Positions 44,683 to 53,355 of a DNA stretch of 64,000 nucleotides are shown here, piece after piece. The position numbers were made by a program, and so were the translations under genes. Positions within the stretch are counted from its first letter, which is position 1; the number at the start of each line of letters is the position of its first letter. Under the pieces are notes generated by a model. It ran no database searches, was not told the origin of the DNA, and saw nothing but the letters and a program-made list of their open reading frames with translations. The DNA lies in NCBI RefSeq assembly GCF_014192055.1, contig NZ_JACHXM010000013.1:32933-96932 (forward strand), written 5' to 3'. The stretch is from Halomonas organivorans. GTDB lineage: Bacteria > Pseudomonadota > Gammaproteobacteria > Pseudomonadales > Halomonadaceae.

Positions 44683-45357
44683 ATGGCGACGCTACTGGCC
44701 TTCGATGTCTACGGCACCCTGATCGATACCCACGGCGTGGTGGCCGAACTGGAGCAGCGCCTGGCCGAGCCGGCGCAGGCGATGGAATTCTCGCGGCGCT
44801 GGCGCGACAAGCAGCTGGAGTACAGCTTCCGTCGCGGGCTGATGGGCGACTACGTCGACTTCGTCCGCTGCACCCGCGAGGCCCTGGAGTACATCGATCG
44901 GGCTCTCCAGACCCGGCTGTCCGAGGCCGACAAGGATCACCTGATGGGGCGCTACGGCTGTCTGCCGGCCTTTCCCGAGGCCCCATCGGCGCTGGCGCGC
45001 CTGGCCGAGGCCGGCATCAGCTGCGTGGCCTTCTCCAACGGCAGCCAGGAGGCGGTGATCCGTCTGCTCTCCGGGGCGGCGCTGCGCGACCGCTTCGAGG
45101 ACATCGTCAGCGTCGACGAGGTCAAGCGCTTCAAGCCCGATCCGGCGGTCTATTTCCACCTGCGTCAGCGGCTCGAGGCCGACCCGTCCGAGATCTGGCT
45201 CGTCTCCAGCAATGCCTTCGACGTGATCGGGGCCCGCCACGCCGGCCTGAGGGCGGCCTGGGTGCGGCGCAGCCCGGAGGCCCCCTTCGATCCCTGGGGC
45301 ATCGAGCCGGACCTCACCGTGGCCGATCTGGAAGACCTGGCCGATCGCCTGACCTGA
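44683..45357 (+). CDS. HAD-superfamily hydrolase, haloacid dehalogenase type II
   Basis: A 224-residue HAD protein: nucleophile D8 (LLAFDVYGTLIDTHG), motif II Ser/Asn in CVAFSNGSQEA, the lysine motif SVDEVKRFKPDPAVY and the acidic motif LVSSNAFDVIGARHAG. The SSNAFDVIGA form marks the L-2-haloacid dehalogenase type II group. Relatives next to catabolic genes are often general phosphatases or dehalogenases. GAGGAGA precedes the ATG. It closes the plus-strand ectoine region; whether it takes part in ectoine use is unknown. It converges with the DUF3047 gene, the stops being 7 bp apart. Confidence 0.85.
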   Translation: MATLLAFDVYGTLIDTHGVVAELEQRLAEPAQAMEFSRRWRDKQLEYSFRRGLMGDYVDFVRCTREALEYIDRALQTRLSEADKDHLMGRYGCLPAFPEAPSALARLAEAGISCVAFSNGSQEAVIRLLSGAALRDRFEDIVSVDEVKRFKPDPAVYFHLRQRLEADPSEIWLVSSNAFDVIGARHAGLRAAWVRRSPEAPFDPWGIEPDLTVADLEDLADRLT

Positions 45358-45364
45358 GACGACC

Positions 45365-46093
45365 TCACCGCGGGCAGCGGGGCGGCGTGGCGTCGCTCGA
45401 CAGGGTCAGGGCGGTGAACCAGGCGGTGGCGTCACCGCCGGCGTTGTCGCCGTCGGTCATCAGCGCCAGGCCGGCGAGTCGCCCGGGACGCTCGCCGAAC
45501 AGCCGGCGATAGTCGTCGCGCACGTCGCGCACCTCGGCCACCCACTCGCCGACTCGCCCGGGGCCGCCCTGCAGGGCCAGCAGATGGGCCCGGTCGGTGA
45601 AGGCGTTGGGCCAGTCGGTGCCGGCGGCCTGGGTCGAGGACCACACGTAGTTCACCGACTGGACCTGCCAGGGCAGCAGGCCGGTACGGCGCACCACGTA
45701 GACCCTGGCCGGATAGTCGTCGCCGGCCCTGGTGCGCTCGTCGAGGCCGGGATAGAGGCCCGAGACTCGCCAGCACCACTTGAGGTAGGGCGTGGCGGCC
45801 AGCTCGATGTCGCGCTCGAGGTATTTCGCCGAGGCCTGCCCCCGCGCCCGGGCCGCCAGTACCGTCTCGCCGTCGAGGGTCGCCAGCCGATACTCGGTGT
45901 GGCCGGCGAAGCTGCGTTCCGGCCAGTCGAGCATCGTCGCGGGCGGGAAACCCTGGGAGGCGGCCATCGCCAGTGGCGCGATCGCCAGGCCAAGCGTTGC
46001 CAGGACGAGCATCGCCAGGCCAAGCATCGCCAGCAGGCGAGGGGGCCGGCGCTGTCGGCGATCCTGATCGTGGTTGGGCTTGGCGCTCGACAT
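45365..46093 (-). CDS. DUF3047 family secreted/membrane-anchored protein
   Basis: A 242-residue protein with a long hydrophobic N-terminal segment (LAMLGLAMLVLATLGLAIAP) acting as signal or anchor, then a DUF3047 domain: YLKWCWRVSGLYPGLDERT, DDYPARVYVVRRTG and NYVWSSTQAAGTDWPNAF. No reaction is known for this family. GAGGGGAG lies before the ATG at 46093. It is the last gene of a seven-gene minus-strand unit, 13 bp after the TIGR04282-like gene, and is predicted to face the periplasm like the transporter's binding protein. Confidence 0.78.
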   Translation of the reverse strand: MSSAKPNHDQDRRQRRPPRLLAMLGLAMLVLATLGLAIAPLAMAASQGFPPATMLDWPERSFAGHTEYRLATLDGETVLAARARGQASAKYLERDIELAATPYLKWCWRVSGLYPGLDERTRAGDDYPARVYVVRRTGLLPWQVQSVNYVWSSTQAAGTDWPNAFTDRAHLLALQGGPGRVGEWVAEVRDVRDDYRRLFGERPGRLAGLALMTDGDNAGGDATAWFTALTLSSDATPPRCPR

Positions 46094-46106
46094 GGAGCTC
46101 CCCTCG

Positions 46107-46724
46107 TCAAGGTCCATCGTCTTCCCGGGCGGCGAAGCGCACCAGGTCGTCCGGACGGTCAAGGTCCCACACTCGTGCCGGGCAGGCCAGCCGCCAATGC
46201 AACGCCGCCGCCCGTGCTCGCGTCTGGGCCATGACGCTGGCGCTGCCCCAGTCGATGCCTTCGAACAGGGCGGGGTCGCTCTCGCGCGCACCGATCAGCC
46301 CGTAGCCGCCGTCCTCCGCCGGCAGGCAGACCGCCTCGGCTTCCGCCAGCGCCGCCCAGCAGTCGCGCAGCAGGGCCGGGGTGAGCACCGGGCAGTCGCT
46401 GCCTACCACCAGGCCGGGGCCGGCCTCGGCCGCCAGGGCGTGATGCATGCGCCGGCCAAGGTCGCCTGCCTGCTGGGCGGCCAGGGTGATGCCATGGACC
46501 TCGGCCAGCTCGATGAACAATGGATGCTCGTGGTCCAGGGCGGTCCAGAGGGTCAGGCGTTCGGGGGCGGTGGCCGCTCGTGCCACGGCCAGGGTGCGGC
46601 GCAGCAGCCGCGCATGCAGGGTGGCCGCGCCGGCGGCACCCAGCGCCGGAATCAGCCGTGTCTTGGCCCGGCCGGGCAACGGCGCCTTGGCGAGGACGGC
46701 GATTCTCGGGGGCTCAGCGCGCAT
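46107..46724 (-). CDS. TIGR04282/DUF2064-type glycosyltransferase-like protein
   Basis: A 205-residue GT-A-fold protein: IAVLAKAPLPGRAKTRLIPALG at the nucleotide-binding N-terminus, GLVVGSDCPVLTPALLRDCW (metal/nucleotide Asp) and LPAEDGGYGLIGAR. These resemble nucleotidyltransferase-like and arsenosugar-associated family TIGR04282. It overlaps the upstream TIGR04283-type gene by 11 bp; the two families are usually adjacent in genomes, so they probably act together on one glycoconjugate. The true donor and acceptor are unknown. Confidence 0.85.
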   Translation of the reverse strand: MRAEPPRIAVLAKAPLPGRAKTRLIPALGAAGAATLHARLLRRTLAVARAATAPERLTLWTALDHEHPLFIELAEVHGITLAAQQAGDLGRRMHHALAAEAGPGLVVGSDCPVLTPALLRDCWAALAEAEAVCLPAEDGGYGLIGARESDPALFEGIDWGSASVMAQTRARAAALHWRLACPARVWDLDRPDDLVRFAAREDDGP

Positions 46725-47478
46725 CGCGATAGGCCTTCGCCAGCCGTGCCACGGGCGTGCCCCGCCAGTAGTCCCAGCGCAGGCGCCACATCAGCCGGAC
46801 GGTACGCCATACGCCGTGGTTTTCCCAGCGCCGCCCGGAGCTCGTCACTCGGGCGTGTAGGCAGGCCGGCGGCGACTGCCGCTTGAGGTGCCGCGATATC
46901 TCGATGTCCTCCATCAGCGGTTGATCCGGGAAGCCGCCTACGGCCTCGAAGGCCGCTCGGGTCATGAACAGCGCCTGGTCGCCGGTGGCGATGCCGGTCA
47001 GCCGCGACCGCAGGTTCATGGCGGAGGCGATCACCGCCAGCATGGGATGACGGCCGCTGAGGCGAATGTCGAAGCGGCCCCAGCGGTGTCGGCCCGCGAG
47101 CGCCTCGGCGACCAGGTGATCGGCACCCTCCGGCAGCCGGGTATCGGCGTGCAGGAACAGCAGCGTCCCGGCGCGTGTCAGCCGGGCACCGGCGTTCATC
47201 TGGCGGGCCCGCCCGCGTTCGCTGGCCGCCAGCCGCGACGCCAGCGGAGCGGCCAGGCGGCGAGTCGCGTCCTGACTGCCGCCGTCGACGACGATGACCT
47301 CGACGCCGCGCGCGGCAAGCGGCGCCAGGGCCCGCAGGGTGGCTTCGATGGTCAGGCCCTCGTCGAGGGTCGGCACGATGATCGCCAGCGCTGGCGATGT
47401 CGCAGCGTCCGCCGCGGCGGTGTCATTCGAGTGGGAGGCCATGGGGGCGTTCCGGAGTCCGTCCTGATATATCTCCAT
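46714..47478 (-). CDS. TIGR04283-type family 2 glycosyltransferase
   Basis: A GT2 enzyme of 254 residues from the ATG at 47478, or 242 from 47442. Core motifs are LAIIVPTLDEGLTIEATLRAL, the DGGSQDATRRLA acidic loop, RGRARQMNAGA, FLHADTRLPEGAD and FMEDIEISRHLKR-like LMEDIEISRHLKR. TIGR04283 proteins are annotated as arsenosugar-biosynthesis-associated glycosyltransferases, though direct proof is limited. It starts one base after the ATPase stop when read from 47478, which favours coupling; neither start has a strong Shine-Dalgarno. It overlaps the TIGR04282-type gene. Confidence 0.85.
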   Translation of the reverse strand: MEIYQDGLRNAPMASHSNDTAAADAATSPALAIIVPTLDEGLTIEATLRALAPLAARGVEVIVVDGGSQDATRRLAAPLASRLAASERGRARQMNAGARLTRAGTLLFLHADTRLPEGADHLVAEALAGRHRWGRFDIRLSGRHPMLAVIASAMNLRSRLTGIATGDQALFMTRAAFEAVGGFPDQPLMEDIEISRHLKRQSPPACLHARVTSSGRRWENHGVWRTVRLMWRLRWDYWRGTPVARLAKAYRDAR

Positions 47479-47479
47479 A

Positions 47480-48163
47480 TTAGCCCTGCGGCTGCGGCGC
47501 CAGCTCGATCACCTGCCCGCCGGCCGCCTCGGCGTCCTCGCGATCGTGGGTCACCATCAGGGTCGGCAGCCCCCGGGCACGAATGCGTGCGAACACCAGC
47601 CGGCGCATCTCGTCGCGCAGCGTCGCATCGAGCTTGGAGAAGGGTTCGTCGAGCAGCATCGCCCGGGGTTCGGCCAGCAGCACCCTCATCAGCGCGACCC
47701 GGGCGCGCTGGCCACCGGACAGGGTGGTCGGGTCGCGGTCGGCGAAGCTGGCCAGGCCGATGTCGTTCAGTGCGGCCTCTATCCTGCGACGCCGCGCTCT
47801 GCGTCGCTCGCTGCGTCGTCCGCCGACGGCGGGCAGTCCGAAGGCGAGGTTGCCGCCCACGCTGAGGTGGGGAAACAGCAGCGGGTCCTGAAACAGCAGG
47901 CCCAGCCGGCGACGCTCCGGGGGGAGTCGGGTCAGGTCGACATCGCCCAGGCGGATGTGCCCGCTGGCGGTGAAGGCCGGGGCCAGGAAGCCGGCGACCT
48001 GGGCCAGCAGGGTCGATTTGCCGACCCCGGAGGGCCCCATCACGGTCAGCACTTCGCCCGCGGCGATGCGTGCGTCCACCGCGACCAGGCGCTGATGGCC
48101 GTGGTGGATGACGACGTCGTCGAGGATCAGCGTGGGAGCGGGCATGGCGGACTCCAGGGTCAT
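47480..48163 (-). CDS. ynjD: ABC transporter ATPase, YnjD-like
   Basis: A 227-residue ABC ATPase: Walker A MGPSGVGKSTLL, Q-loop LLFQDPLLFPHLSV, signature LSGGQRARVALMRVLLAEP, Walker B MLLDEPFSKLD and H-loop LMVTHDREDAEAAGG. A basic insert (RRSERRRARRRR) lies after the Q-loop. The ATG at 48163 overlaps the permease stop (ATGA); a second ATG at 48145 has a strong GGAG at 6 nt and may be the real start. It powers the YnjC permease. Substrate of YnjBCD systems is not established, although the family is related to thiamine and iron importers. Confidence 0.87.
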   Translation of the reverse strand: MTLESAMPAPTLILDDVVIHHGHQRLVAVDARIAAGEVLTVMGPSGVGKSTLLAQVAGFLAPAFTASGHIRLGDVDLTRLPPERRRLGLLFQDPLLFPHLSVGGNLAFGLPAVGGRRSERRRARRRRIEAALNDIGLASFADRDPTTLSGGQRARVALMRVLLAEPRAMLLDEPFSKLDATLRDEMRRLVFARIRARGLPTLMVTHDREDAEAAGGQVIELAPQPQG

Positions 48164-49851
48164 GGCGACGGGCGGCGGTGGCGAAGCAGCAGGCGTGGCA
48201 GGCCGCCGGCCAGGGCGAAACCCAGCGCCGGCAGGGCCAACTGGCCCAGCGCATAGACCGCGGTCAGGCGACGGTCGCCGCCGCTGGCCAGGCTCACTGC
48301 CTCGGTGGTCAGGGTGGCCAGGCGGCCGCCGCCAAGCAGCAGGGTGGGCAGGTACTGGCCGACGCTGACCGCGAAGCCGACCGCTGCCGCCACGGCGATC
48401 GGCGAGGCGAGCATGGGCAGACGTACCCGCCAGAAGGTACGCGCCCGGGAGGCGCCCAGAGCGGCGGCGACCTGGCCCCAGCGCGGATCGAGTCGGCGGT
48501 AGCTCTCGGCCAGCGAAAGGAAGACGTAGGGCAGCACGAACAGGCTATGGCCCAGGGCCGCCGCCGGCCAGCCGGGGGTCAGCCCCAGTTGGGCCTGAAG
48601 CTGTACCAGCCCGTAGAGGAAGGCCACCGGCGGCACCAGCAGCGGCAGGTAGAGAATCAGCTGGGTGCCGGGACGCAGCGCGCGGCGACGCAGGGTCTCG
48701 GCTTCCAGGCAGCCGATCGTCAGTGCCACCGCGAGCAGGGTGGCGGCGAGGCCCAGGCTGGCGGTATGGGCGAGCGGCCTCGGCGCCGTATCGGCGGCCG
48801 CCCGCCAGGTGTCGAGCGTCATCGGCGAAGGCCAGGCGGCGGGGAAGGGCCACCAGGCGGCCAGTGACCATAGCGCGAGTCCCGCCAGGCTGGCGCCCAG
48901 CAGCAGGATCGCCAGCCCGGTGAGCCCCGCGCCGAATCCGCGGCCGAGGCGCTCGCCGCGGCGGCGTTGGCCATTCTCCAGCCAGCCGGCCGCCAGCCAT
49001 GCCACCAGGCGTTCGGTCAGCCACCACATCAGCAGCGCCAGCGCGGTGACGCCGAGCTGCAGCAGGGCGGCGGCCGAGGCCTGGAAGCGCAGCGCCAGGT
49101 CGGGATCGCCGAGCCATCTCACCACCGTCACCGCTAGTGTCGGAGGCGTCGAAGGCCCCAGGATCATCGCCACTTCCACCGTCGAGGTGGCGAAGGCGAT
49201 GACCGCATAGACCGGTAGGCGGATCAGCGGATAGAGCCCCGGCAGCACGGCCTTGGTGAAGGCGTTGAGCCGACCGTAGCCCAGCGCCCGGGCGACCTGC
49301 AGTCGCTCGGCGGCCTGGCACTGGGGCAGGGCGGCGAGGCTCATCAGCAGCAGGAAGGGCACCTCCTTGAGCACCAGCCCGGCGATCAGCGCGAGCCCCG
49401 CCGGGTCGCCGGGAAACAGGTAGTCTGGCGGCTGCGTCCAGCCGCTCGCCCAGGGCGAGATCAGCCGGCTGGCAAGCCCGGAGGGCGCCAGCAGGAAGGC
49501 CAGGCCGATGGCGGCGGCGGCATGCGGCACCGCCAGCAGCGGCGAGAGCAGCCGCCGCACCAGGTGGAAGAGGCGGCTGTCGAGGAAGGCGCCCAGGAAC
49601 AGCACCACGATAGCCAGTGCCGCCAGGCTGCTGGCAAGCCCGGTGACCAGGCTCAGGCGCAGCATGTCGGGCAGGCCGGGGGCCTGCGCCAGCGCCCGCC
49701 AGGGGGCCAGGGTCCAGCGCTCGCCGCCCAGCGCCGGCAGCCAGCCGAAGGCCGGCGCCACCACGCCGGCCAGTCCTGCCGCCACCGGAACGATCAGCAG
49801 CAGCAGAGTGAGGCGCGGCACCAGGCGAACCGTGGTCTCGAACAGGGTCAT
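48160..49851 (-). CDS. ynjC: ABC transporter permease, YnjC-like fused double permease
   Basis: A 563-residue permease with about 12 hydrophobic helices: two binding-protein-dependent permease units in one chain. EAA-type loops appear twice, as ERLQVARALGYGRLNAFTKAVLPGLYP in the first half and QVAAALGASRARTFWRVRLPMLASP in the second. Length and fusion fit YnjC (COG4135) and the ThiP/FbpB type. It lies 30 bp after the binding-protein gene and overlaps the ATPase start. One chain would thus form the whole channel. Confidence 0.88.
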   Translation of the reverse strand: MTLFETTVRLVPRLTLLLLIVPVAAGLAGVVAPAFGWLPALGGERWTLAPWRALAQAPGLPDMLRLSLVTGLASSLAALAIVVLFLGAFLDSRLFHLVRRLLSPLLAVPHAAAAIGLAFLLAPSGLASRLISPWASGWTQPPDYLFPGDPAGLALIAGLVLKEVPFLLLMSLAALPQCQAAERLQVARALGYGRLNAFTKAVLPGLYPLIRLPVYAVIAFATSTVEVAMILGPSTPPTLAVTVVRWLGDPDLALRFQASAAALLQLGVTALALLMWWLTERLVAWLAAGWLENGQRRRGERLGRGFGAGLTGLAILLLGASLAGLALWSLAAWWPFPAAWPSPMTLDTWRAAADTAPRPLAHTASLGLAATLLAVALTIGCLEAETLRRRALRPGTQLILYLPLLVPPVAFLYGLVQLQAQLGLTPGWPAAALGHSLFVLPYVFLSLAESYRRLDPRWGQVAAALGASRARTFWRVRLPMLASPIAVAAAVGFAVSVGQYLPTLLLGGGRLATLTTEAVSLASGGDRRLTAVYALGQLALPALGFALAGGLPRLLLRHRRPSP

Positions 49852-49881
49852 GCGGCGCTGGCTCGTGCCCGGCGGCAGGGC

Positions 49882-51123
49882 TCAGCCATCGTCGGCATAG
49901 CGCTCGCGCCAGCCGGCCTCCAGGGCCTCCATCCAGCTGGGATGGGGTTCCGGGAGCAGCTTGCCCATGGCGTCCGGGGGCAGCCGGGCGGGGTGATCGT
50001 CCTCGCTGTCGAAGGCCGCCCGCTGCTCGGAGGTCAGCTTGGTCATGTCGAGTACCGTGGGATCGCCCCAGATGTCGATGTCCTGCTTGCGGGCCTGGGC
50101 TTCCGGCGAGAGCAGGAAGTTGGCCAGCACCAGGGCGCCGGCCTTGTGGGCGGCGTTGAAGGGGATCGCCACGAAGTGCACGTTGCCCAGGGTGCCACCG
50201 TCGAGCACGTAGCTGCGAGTGCTGGGCGGCAGCTGACGGGCCGCCACTGCGGCGGCGGGCTCCGAGGGGTTGAAGGTGAAGGCCAGCGACAGCTCCCCGT
50301 CACCCATCAGCCGCTTGAGCTGCGGGCCGCTGGCGGGGAAGTCGCGTCCCCGGCGCCACAGGTAGGGATGCAGGGCATCCAGGAACTCCCACAGTGGGGC
50401 GGTCAGTGCCTCGACATCGTGGCCATCCGTCGGCTCGGCGAGCACGCTCGGGTCCTCCACCAGCTCGATCAGCGCCTGCTTGAGGAAGGTGCTGCCCAGG
50501 AAGTCGGGCACCAGCGGGTAGGTGAAGCGCCCGGGATGGGTCTGCGCCCAGTCGAGGAGCTCGATCATGCCGCCGGGTGGCGCCTCGACGCGATCGGCGT
50601 CGTAGTAGAAGGTCAACTGGGCCTTGCCCCAGGGCGCTTCAAAGCCGTCGGTGGGCAGCGTGAAGTCGGTACGCACCTCGGGGTGTTCGTCCGGGGCGGT
50701 CAGCGCGAGATTGGGCAGGCGCGAGGCGAAGGGTCCGAACAGCAGGTCGTGACGTTTCATGGCGGCGAAGTTCTCGCCGTTGATCCATACCAGGTCGATG
50801 GCGCCGTCGTCGACGTTGCCGGCCGATTTCTCGGCGATCACCCGCGACACCGCGGCCGCGGTGTCGTCGAGCTTGACGTGCACCACCTCCACGCCGAATT
50901 GCTCGGCCAGGCGCCCGGCGGCCCAGTCGATATAGCGATTGGTGGCGGCGTCACCGCCCCAGGCATTCCAGTACACGGTCTGGCCGCGAGCCAGGGCCTC
51001 GATATCGGCCCAGTCCTCGGGGAGCGGCGCCTCTTCGGCCATGGCCGTGCCGAGCGTCGTCAAGGCCAGCAGGGGAGCGAGCAGCGCGTGGGCCGCATGT
51101 CGCAGCGGGGAACGAGAAGGCAT
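49882..51123 (-). CDS. ynjB: ABC transporter substrate-binding protein, YnjB-like
   Basis: A 413-residue periplasmic binding protein: signal peptide (HALLAPLLALTTLGTAMA), then the YnjB core GQTVYWNAWGGDAATNRYIDW, VVHVKLDDTAAAVSRV, LVWINGENFAAMK and FNPSEPAAAV. The ATG at 51123 overlaps the upstream kinase-like stop as TGATG, a coupling that fixes the start. The Trp/Asn-rich opening and overall shape resemble thiamine- and iron-type binders, yet the ligand of YnjB is unknown. Confidence 0.88.
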   Translation of the reverse strand: MPSRSPLRHAAHALLAPLLALTTLGTAMAEEAPLPEDWADIEALARGQTVYWNAWGGDAATNRYIDWAAGRLAEQFGVEVVHVKLDDTAAAVSRVIAEKSAGNVDDGAIDLVWINGENFAAMKRHDLLFGPFASRLPNLALTAPDEHPEVRTDFTLPTDGFEAPWGKAQLTFYYDADRVEAPPGGMIELLDWAQTHPGRFTYPLVPDFLGSTFLKQALIELVEDPSVLAEPTDGHDVEALTAPLWEFLDALHPYLWRRGRDFPASGPQLKRLMGDGELSLAFTFNPSEPAAAVAARQLPPSTRSYVLDGGTLGNVHFVAIPFNAAHKAGALVLANFLLSPEAQARKQDIDIWGDPTVLDMTKLTSEQRAAFDSEDDHPARLPPDAMGKLLPEPHPSWMEALEAGWRERYADDG

Positions 51124-52226
51124 CACGGTCGTCCTGTGCAGTGAGTGGCGGGCATGAGGGCGTCGAACTCCTCGATGACCCGGCGCAGGGTCGCCGGAGC
51201 CAGATAGTGTTCGACCCGCTCGCGGACATGGGCGACAAGCGCGTCCTCGCTGAGCGCGGCGGACCAGTCTTCACCCGAGCGAGCGGCGTCCGGGGCTCGG
51301 CGATGCGAGCGACGCCATTTGGCGCACCAGGTCAGCGACCATAGCCACATGGCGCGGCGGCAGGCCAGCAACGCCGTATCGGCATGGTCGTCGCCGGCCG
51401 ACCCCATGGCGCATCGCCACGCGGCGTGAAAGTCCATGACCTGGCCTGCGTCGAGTATCGCCCGACTGAGCGGATCCCAGGTGGTGGAGGTGTAGAGGCT
51501 GGCGTGGGCCAGGTCGAAGCCCGGCAGGCCGTAGCGACACTTCTCCAGGTCGACCAGCACGGCGCGGCCGCCGGCATCGATCAGGAAGTTGCCGGGATGG
51601 GCATCGAAGCTGATCAGGGTCGTCATCCTGTCGGCGCCCGGCAGCCGCGACGGCAGCGCCTGCAGCTGGGCCTCGATCAGCGCACGGGCCTGTGGGGCGA
51701 GCCCCGCCTCAGGCAGGGCCTCTGCCTGGCCGAGCACCTCGTCGCGCATGGCCTGCCAGGGGTCGGCGGGGGCCAGCAGCGGCGCCTGATCTCCCGCCGC
51801 CGGCAGCGGCAGCCGATGCAGGCTGGCGAGGGTGCGGGCAATGGCCGGCAGGTCGTCCGGCAGGCGGGCCGGACGACCCTCGATGGCCTCGACCAGCAGG
51901 GCGCCGCGTGGCAGGTCGTCGTCCGGCGGCAGCACGCCATGGAGCACCGGGGTGTTGCCCCCGGCGGCGGCCCTGGCGAAGCAGGCCGCCTGGTAGGCAA
52001 GGTTGTCCTCGGCCGTCAGGCGCATCTGGCTCTGCTTGGGGATCCGTGCCACCCGGTCGCCGTCCGCGTGGCGTATCCACACGTGACGATGGGCCAGGCC
52101 GGTATCGGCCATCGGCGTCAAGCCGCCGACGCGCTCGAACTCGCCGGCGCGCTTCAGGGCGCGAGCCAGGGCGTCGAGCAGCGGGGGCGGGGCATGTCGG
52201 TCGGTGTCGACCGTGGTCGTGGGCAT
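51123..52226 (-). CDS. Aminoglycoside phosphotransferase/choline kinase-like (APH) protein
   Basis: A 367-residue APH-fold protein. The catalytic loop reads LISFDAHPGNFLIDAGGRAVLVDLEKCRYG, with the HxxN and following Asp of small-molecule kinases. The upstream block TPVLHGVLPPDDDLPRGALLVEAIEG is the lid region of the fold. Members phosphorylate hydroxyl groups of aminoglycosides, choline, thiamine or sugars. AAGGA lies 6 nt before the ATG at 52226. It is the first gene of the YnjBCD operon, so it more likely modifies the imported compound than confers resistance. Confidence 0.8.
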   Translation of the reverse strand: MPTTTVDTDRHAPPPLLDALARALKRAGEFERVGGLTPMADTGLAHRHVWIRHADGDRVARIPKQSQMRLTAEDNLAYQAACFARAAAGGNTPVLHGVLPPDDDLPRGALLVEAIEGRPARLPDDLPAIARTLASLHRLPLPAAGDQAPLLAPADPWQAMRDEVLGQAEALPEAGLAPQARALIEAQLQALPSRLPGADRMTTLISFDAHPGNFLIDAGGRAVLVDLEKCRYGLPGFDLAHASLYTSTTWDPLSRAILDAGQVMDFHAAWRCAMGSAGDDHADTALLACRRAMWLWSLTWCAKWRRSHRRAPDAARSGEDWSAALSEDALVAHVRERVEHYLAPATLRRVIEEFDALMPATHCTGRP

Positions 52227-52383
52227 CGGCAATCCTTGTGGTTATCGCTCTTGGCAGGGAGTCGCCGCCGGGCCGTTTGCCTTACCGACGGATGCCGCGC
52301 GACCGCGCCGAGACTCTCAGCATAGATCTCGGCGCACGTCTGCCTCAGGTTCCGATGATAACCGCTTGGCGGGCAAGAAAAAG
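52227..52383. other. Noncoding spacer upstream of the seven-gene operon
   Basis: With the terminator that follows it, this makes up most of the 249-bp gap between the kinase-like gene and the VOC gene. It should hold the promoter of the minus-strand operon. Apart from the kinase ribosome binding site I see no clear operator or conserved box. Confidence 0.4.
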
Positions 52384-52406
52384 GGCGCCACCGGATCGGT
52401 GGCGCC
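52384..52406 (-). terminator. Intrinsic terminator after the VOC gene
   Basis: GGCGCCACCG and CGGTGGCGCC form a perfect 10-bp stem with a 3-nt loop; on the minus strand it is followed by CTTTTTCTTG. It lies about 70 bp beyond the VOC stop and insulates the seven-gene operon that follows. Confidence 0.85.
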
Positions 52407-52475
52407 TAACGAGTCAGCATGGCGGGCATGCCGTTGGGTGCGGCGGCCGGGGCCGCCACGAGAGAGAAGCGGGGC

Positions 52476-52880
52476 TCAGCGCAGCCGCTGGCCGGAGACG
52501 CTCGGGTGGTAGAGCGGCTGGACGGTGTTGCCGTCGGGGTCCTTGCAGTAGAGGCTGCGCCCGCCATCGGCGTGGTCGTGGGGGCCGCGGACCACCTCGA
52601 CCCCTTGGGCCTGCAGGTAGTCGTGCCAGGCGTCCACGTCGTCGCGTTCGTCGACCACGAAGCCGAAGTGGTCCAGGCGCTGCGGCTCGCCGCCGGTATC
52701 GGCCTTGGCGCGGGCCAGCGAGAAGTTGTCGTTGCCCAGCGTCAGGTAGACCAGGTCCTGATGGGCTCGACGCAGCACCGACATGCCCAGGACGTCGACG
52801 TAGAAGCGTTCGCAGGCTTCCAGGTCCTGAACCTGCAGGGCGATATGGCGCATGCCGTTGAACGGCGCGGGACGTTGCAT
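52476..52880 (-). CDS. VOC-family (glyoxalase/bleomycin resistance/dioxygenase fold) protein
   Basis: A 134-residue vicinal oxygen chelate protein with paired beta-alpha-beta motifs: MRHIALQVQDLEACERFYVDVLGM supplies the first His ligand, RLDHFGFVVDERDDVDAW the second His and SLYCKDPDGNTVQPLYH the closing motif with an Asp/Glu-type position. Its small size and motifs resemble fosfomycin-type or glyoxalase-like family members. AAGGAGG precedes the ATG at 52880. It is a single gene with its own terminator; reaction unknown. Confidence 0.85.
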   Translation of the reverse strand: MQRPAPFNGMRHIALQVQDLEACERFYVDVLGMSVLRRAHQDLVYLTLGNDNFSLARAKADTGGEPQRLDHFGFVVDERDDVDAWHDYLQAQGVEVVRGPHDHADGGRSLYCKDPDGNTVQPLYHPSVSGQRLR

Positions 52881-52981
52881 GGAGCCTCCTTCACGCGAGG
52901 GGGTTCAGTAATCAATTGGAAAATGTTTCCATAAAATGGATCATTTCACAACCATGCCTTGCTGCATTCGAGGAGAGCGCC

Positions 52982-53296
52982 ATGTACTGCATCATCGTCC
53001 AGACCCGCCTGAAACCCGGTAACCGCGAACGCTTCCTGGAAGCCATGCTCCCCAATGCCGAGGCTTCGGTGCGCGACGAGCCCGGCTGCCACGCCTTCGA
53101 TGTGATCGAGGACCGCGACAGTCCCGACCTCTTCCACCTCTACGAGATCTACACTGATCAGCAGGCCTTGGCGGCCCATAAGGAAACGCCGCACTACCGG
53201 GCCAGCCGGGCCGTGGTCAACGAGCTGATTGCCGAGCAGCAGGTGATTCGCGCCGATGTCCTGGCGACGAACCCCGGCGTTCGCCCGGGCGCCTGA
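52982..53296 (+). CDS. Antibiotic biosynthesis monooxygenase (ABM) domain protein
   Basis: A 104-residue ferredoxin-like ABM protein: CIIVQTRLKPGNRERFLEAMLP, DEPGCHAFDVIEDRDSPDLFHLYEIY and AAHKETPHYRASRAVV. These cofactor-free small proteins include YgiN-type quinol oxidases and LsrG-like isomerases; which applies here cannot be told. GGAGA lies before the ATG at 52982, favoured over the longer frame. It diverges from the VOC gene across about 100 bp, and the nfeD gene follows 59 bp later. Confidence 0.85.
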   Translation: MYCIIVQTRLKPGNRERFLEAMLPNAEASVRDEPGCHAFDVIEDRDSPDLFHLYEIYTDQQALAAHKETPHYRASRAVVNELIAEQQVIRADVLATNPGVRPGA

Positions 53297-53355
53297 TTCG
53301 CATCACCGCGCCCGGCACGTGCAACCGGCCCCGCCCGGGGCCGTAGGGAGGCGCC

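Noticed and set aside
47480..51123. ABC system as a thiamine (ThiBPQ) importer
   Set aside because: Motifs of the binding protein and the fused permease fit YnjBC better; no thiamine gene or TPP-type leader was noticed.
51123..52226. APH-fold gene as an aminoglycoside-resistance determinant
   Set aside because: It is the first gene of a metabolic transporter operon, and many chromosomal APH-fold proteins act on metabolites.
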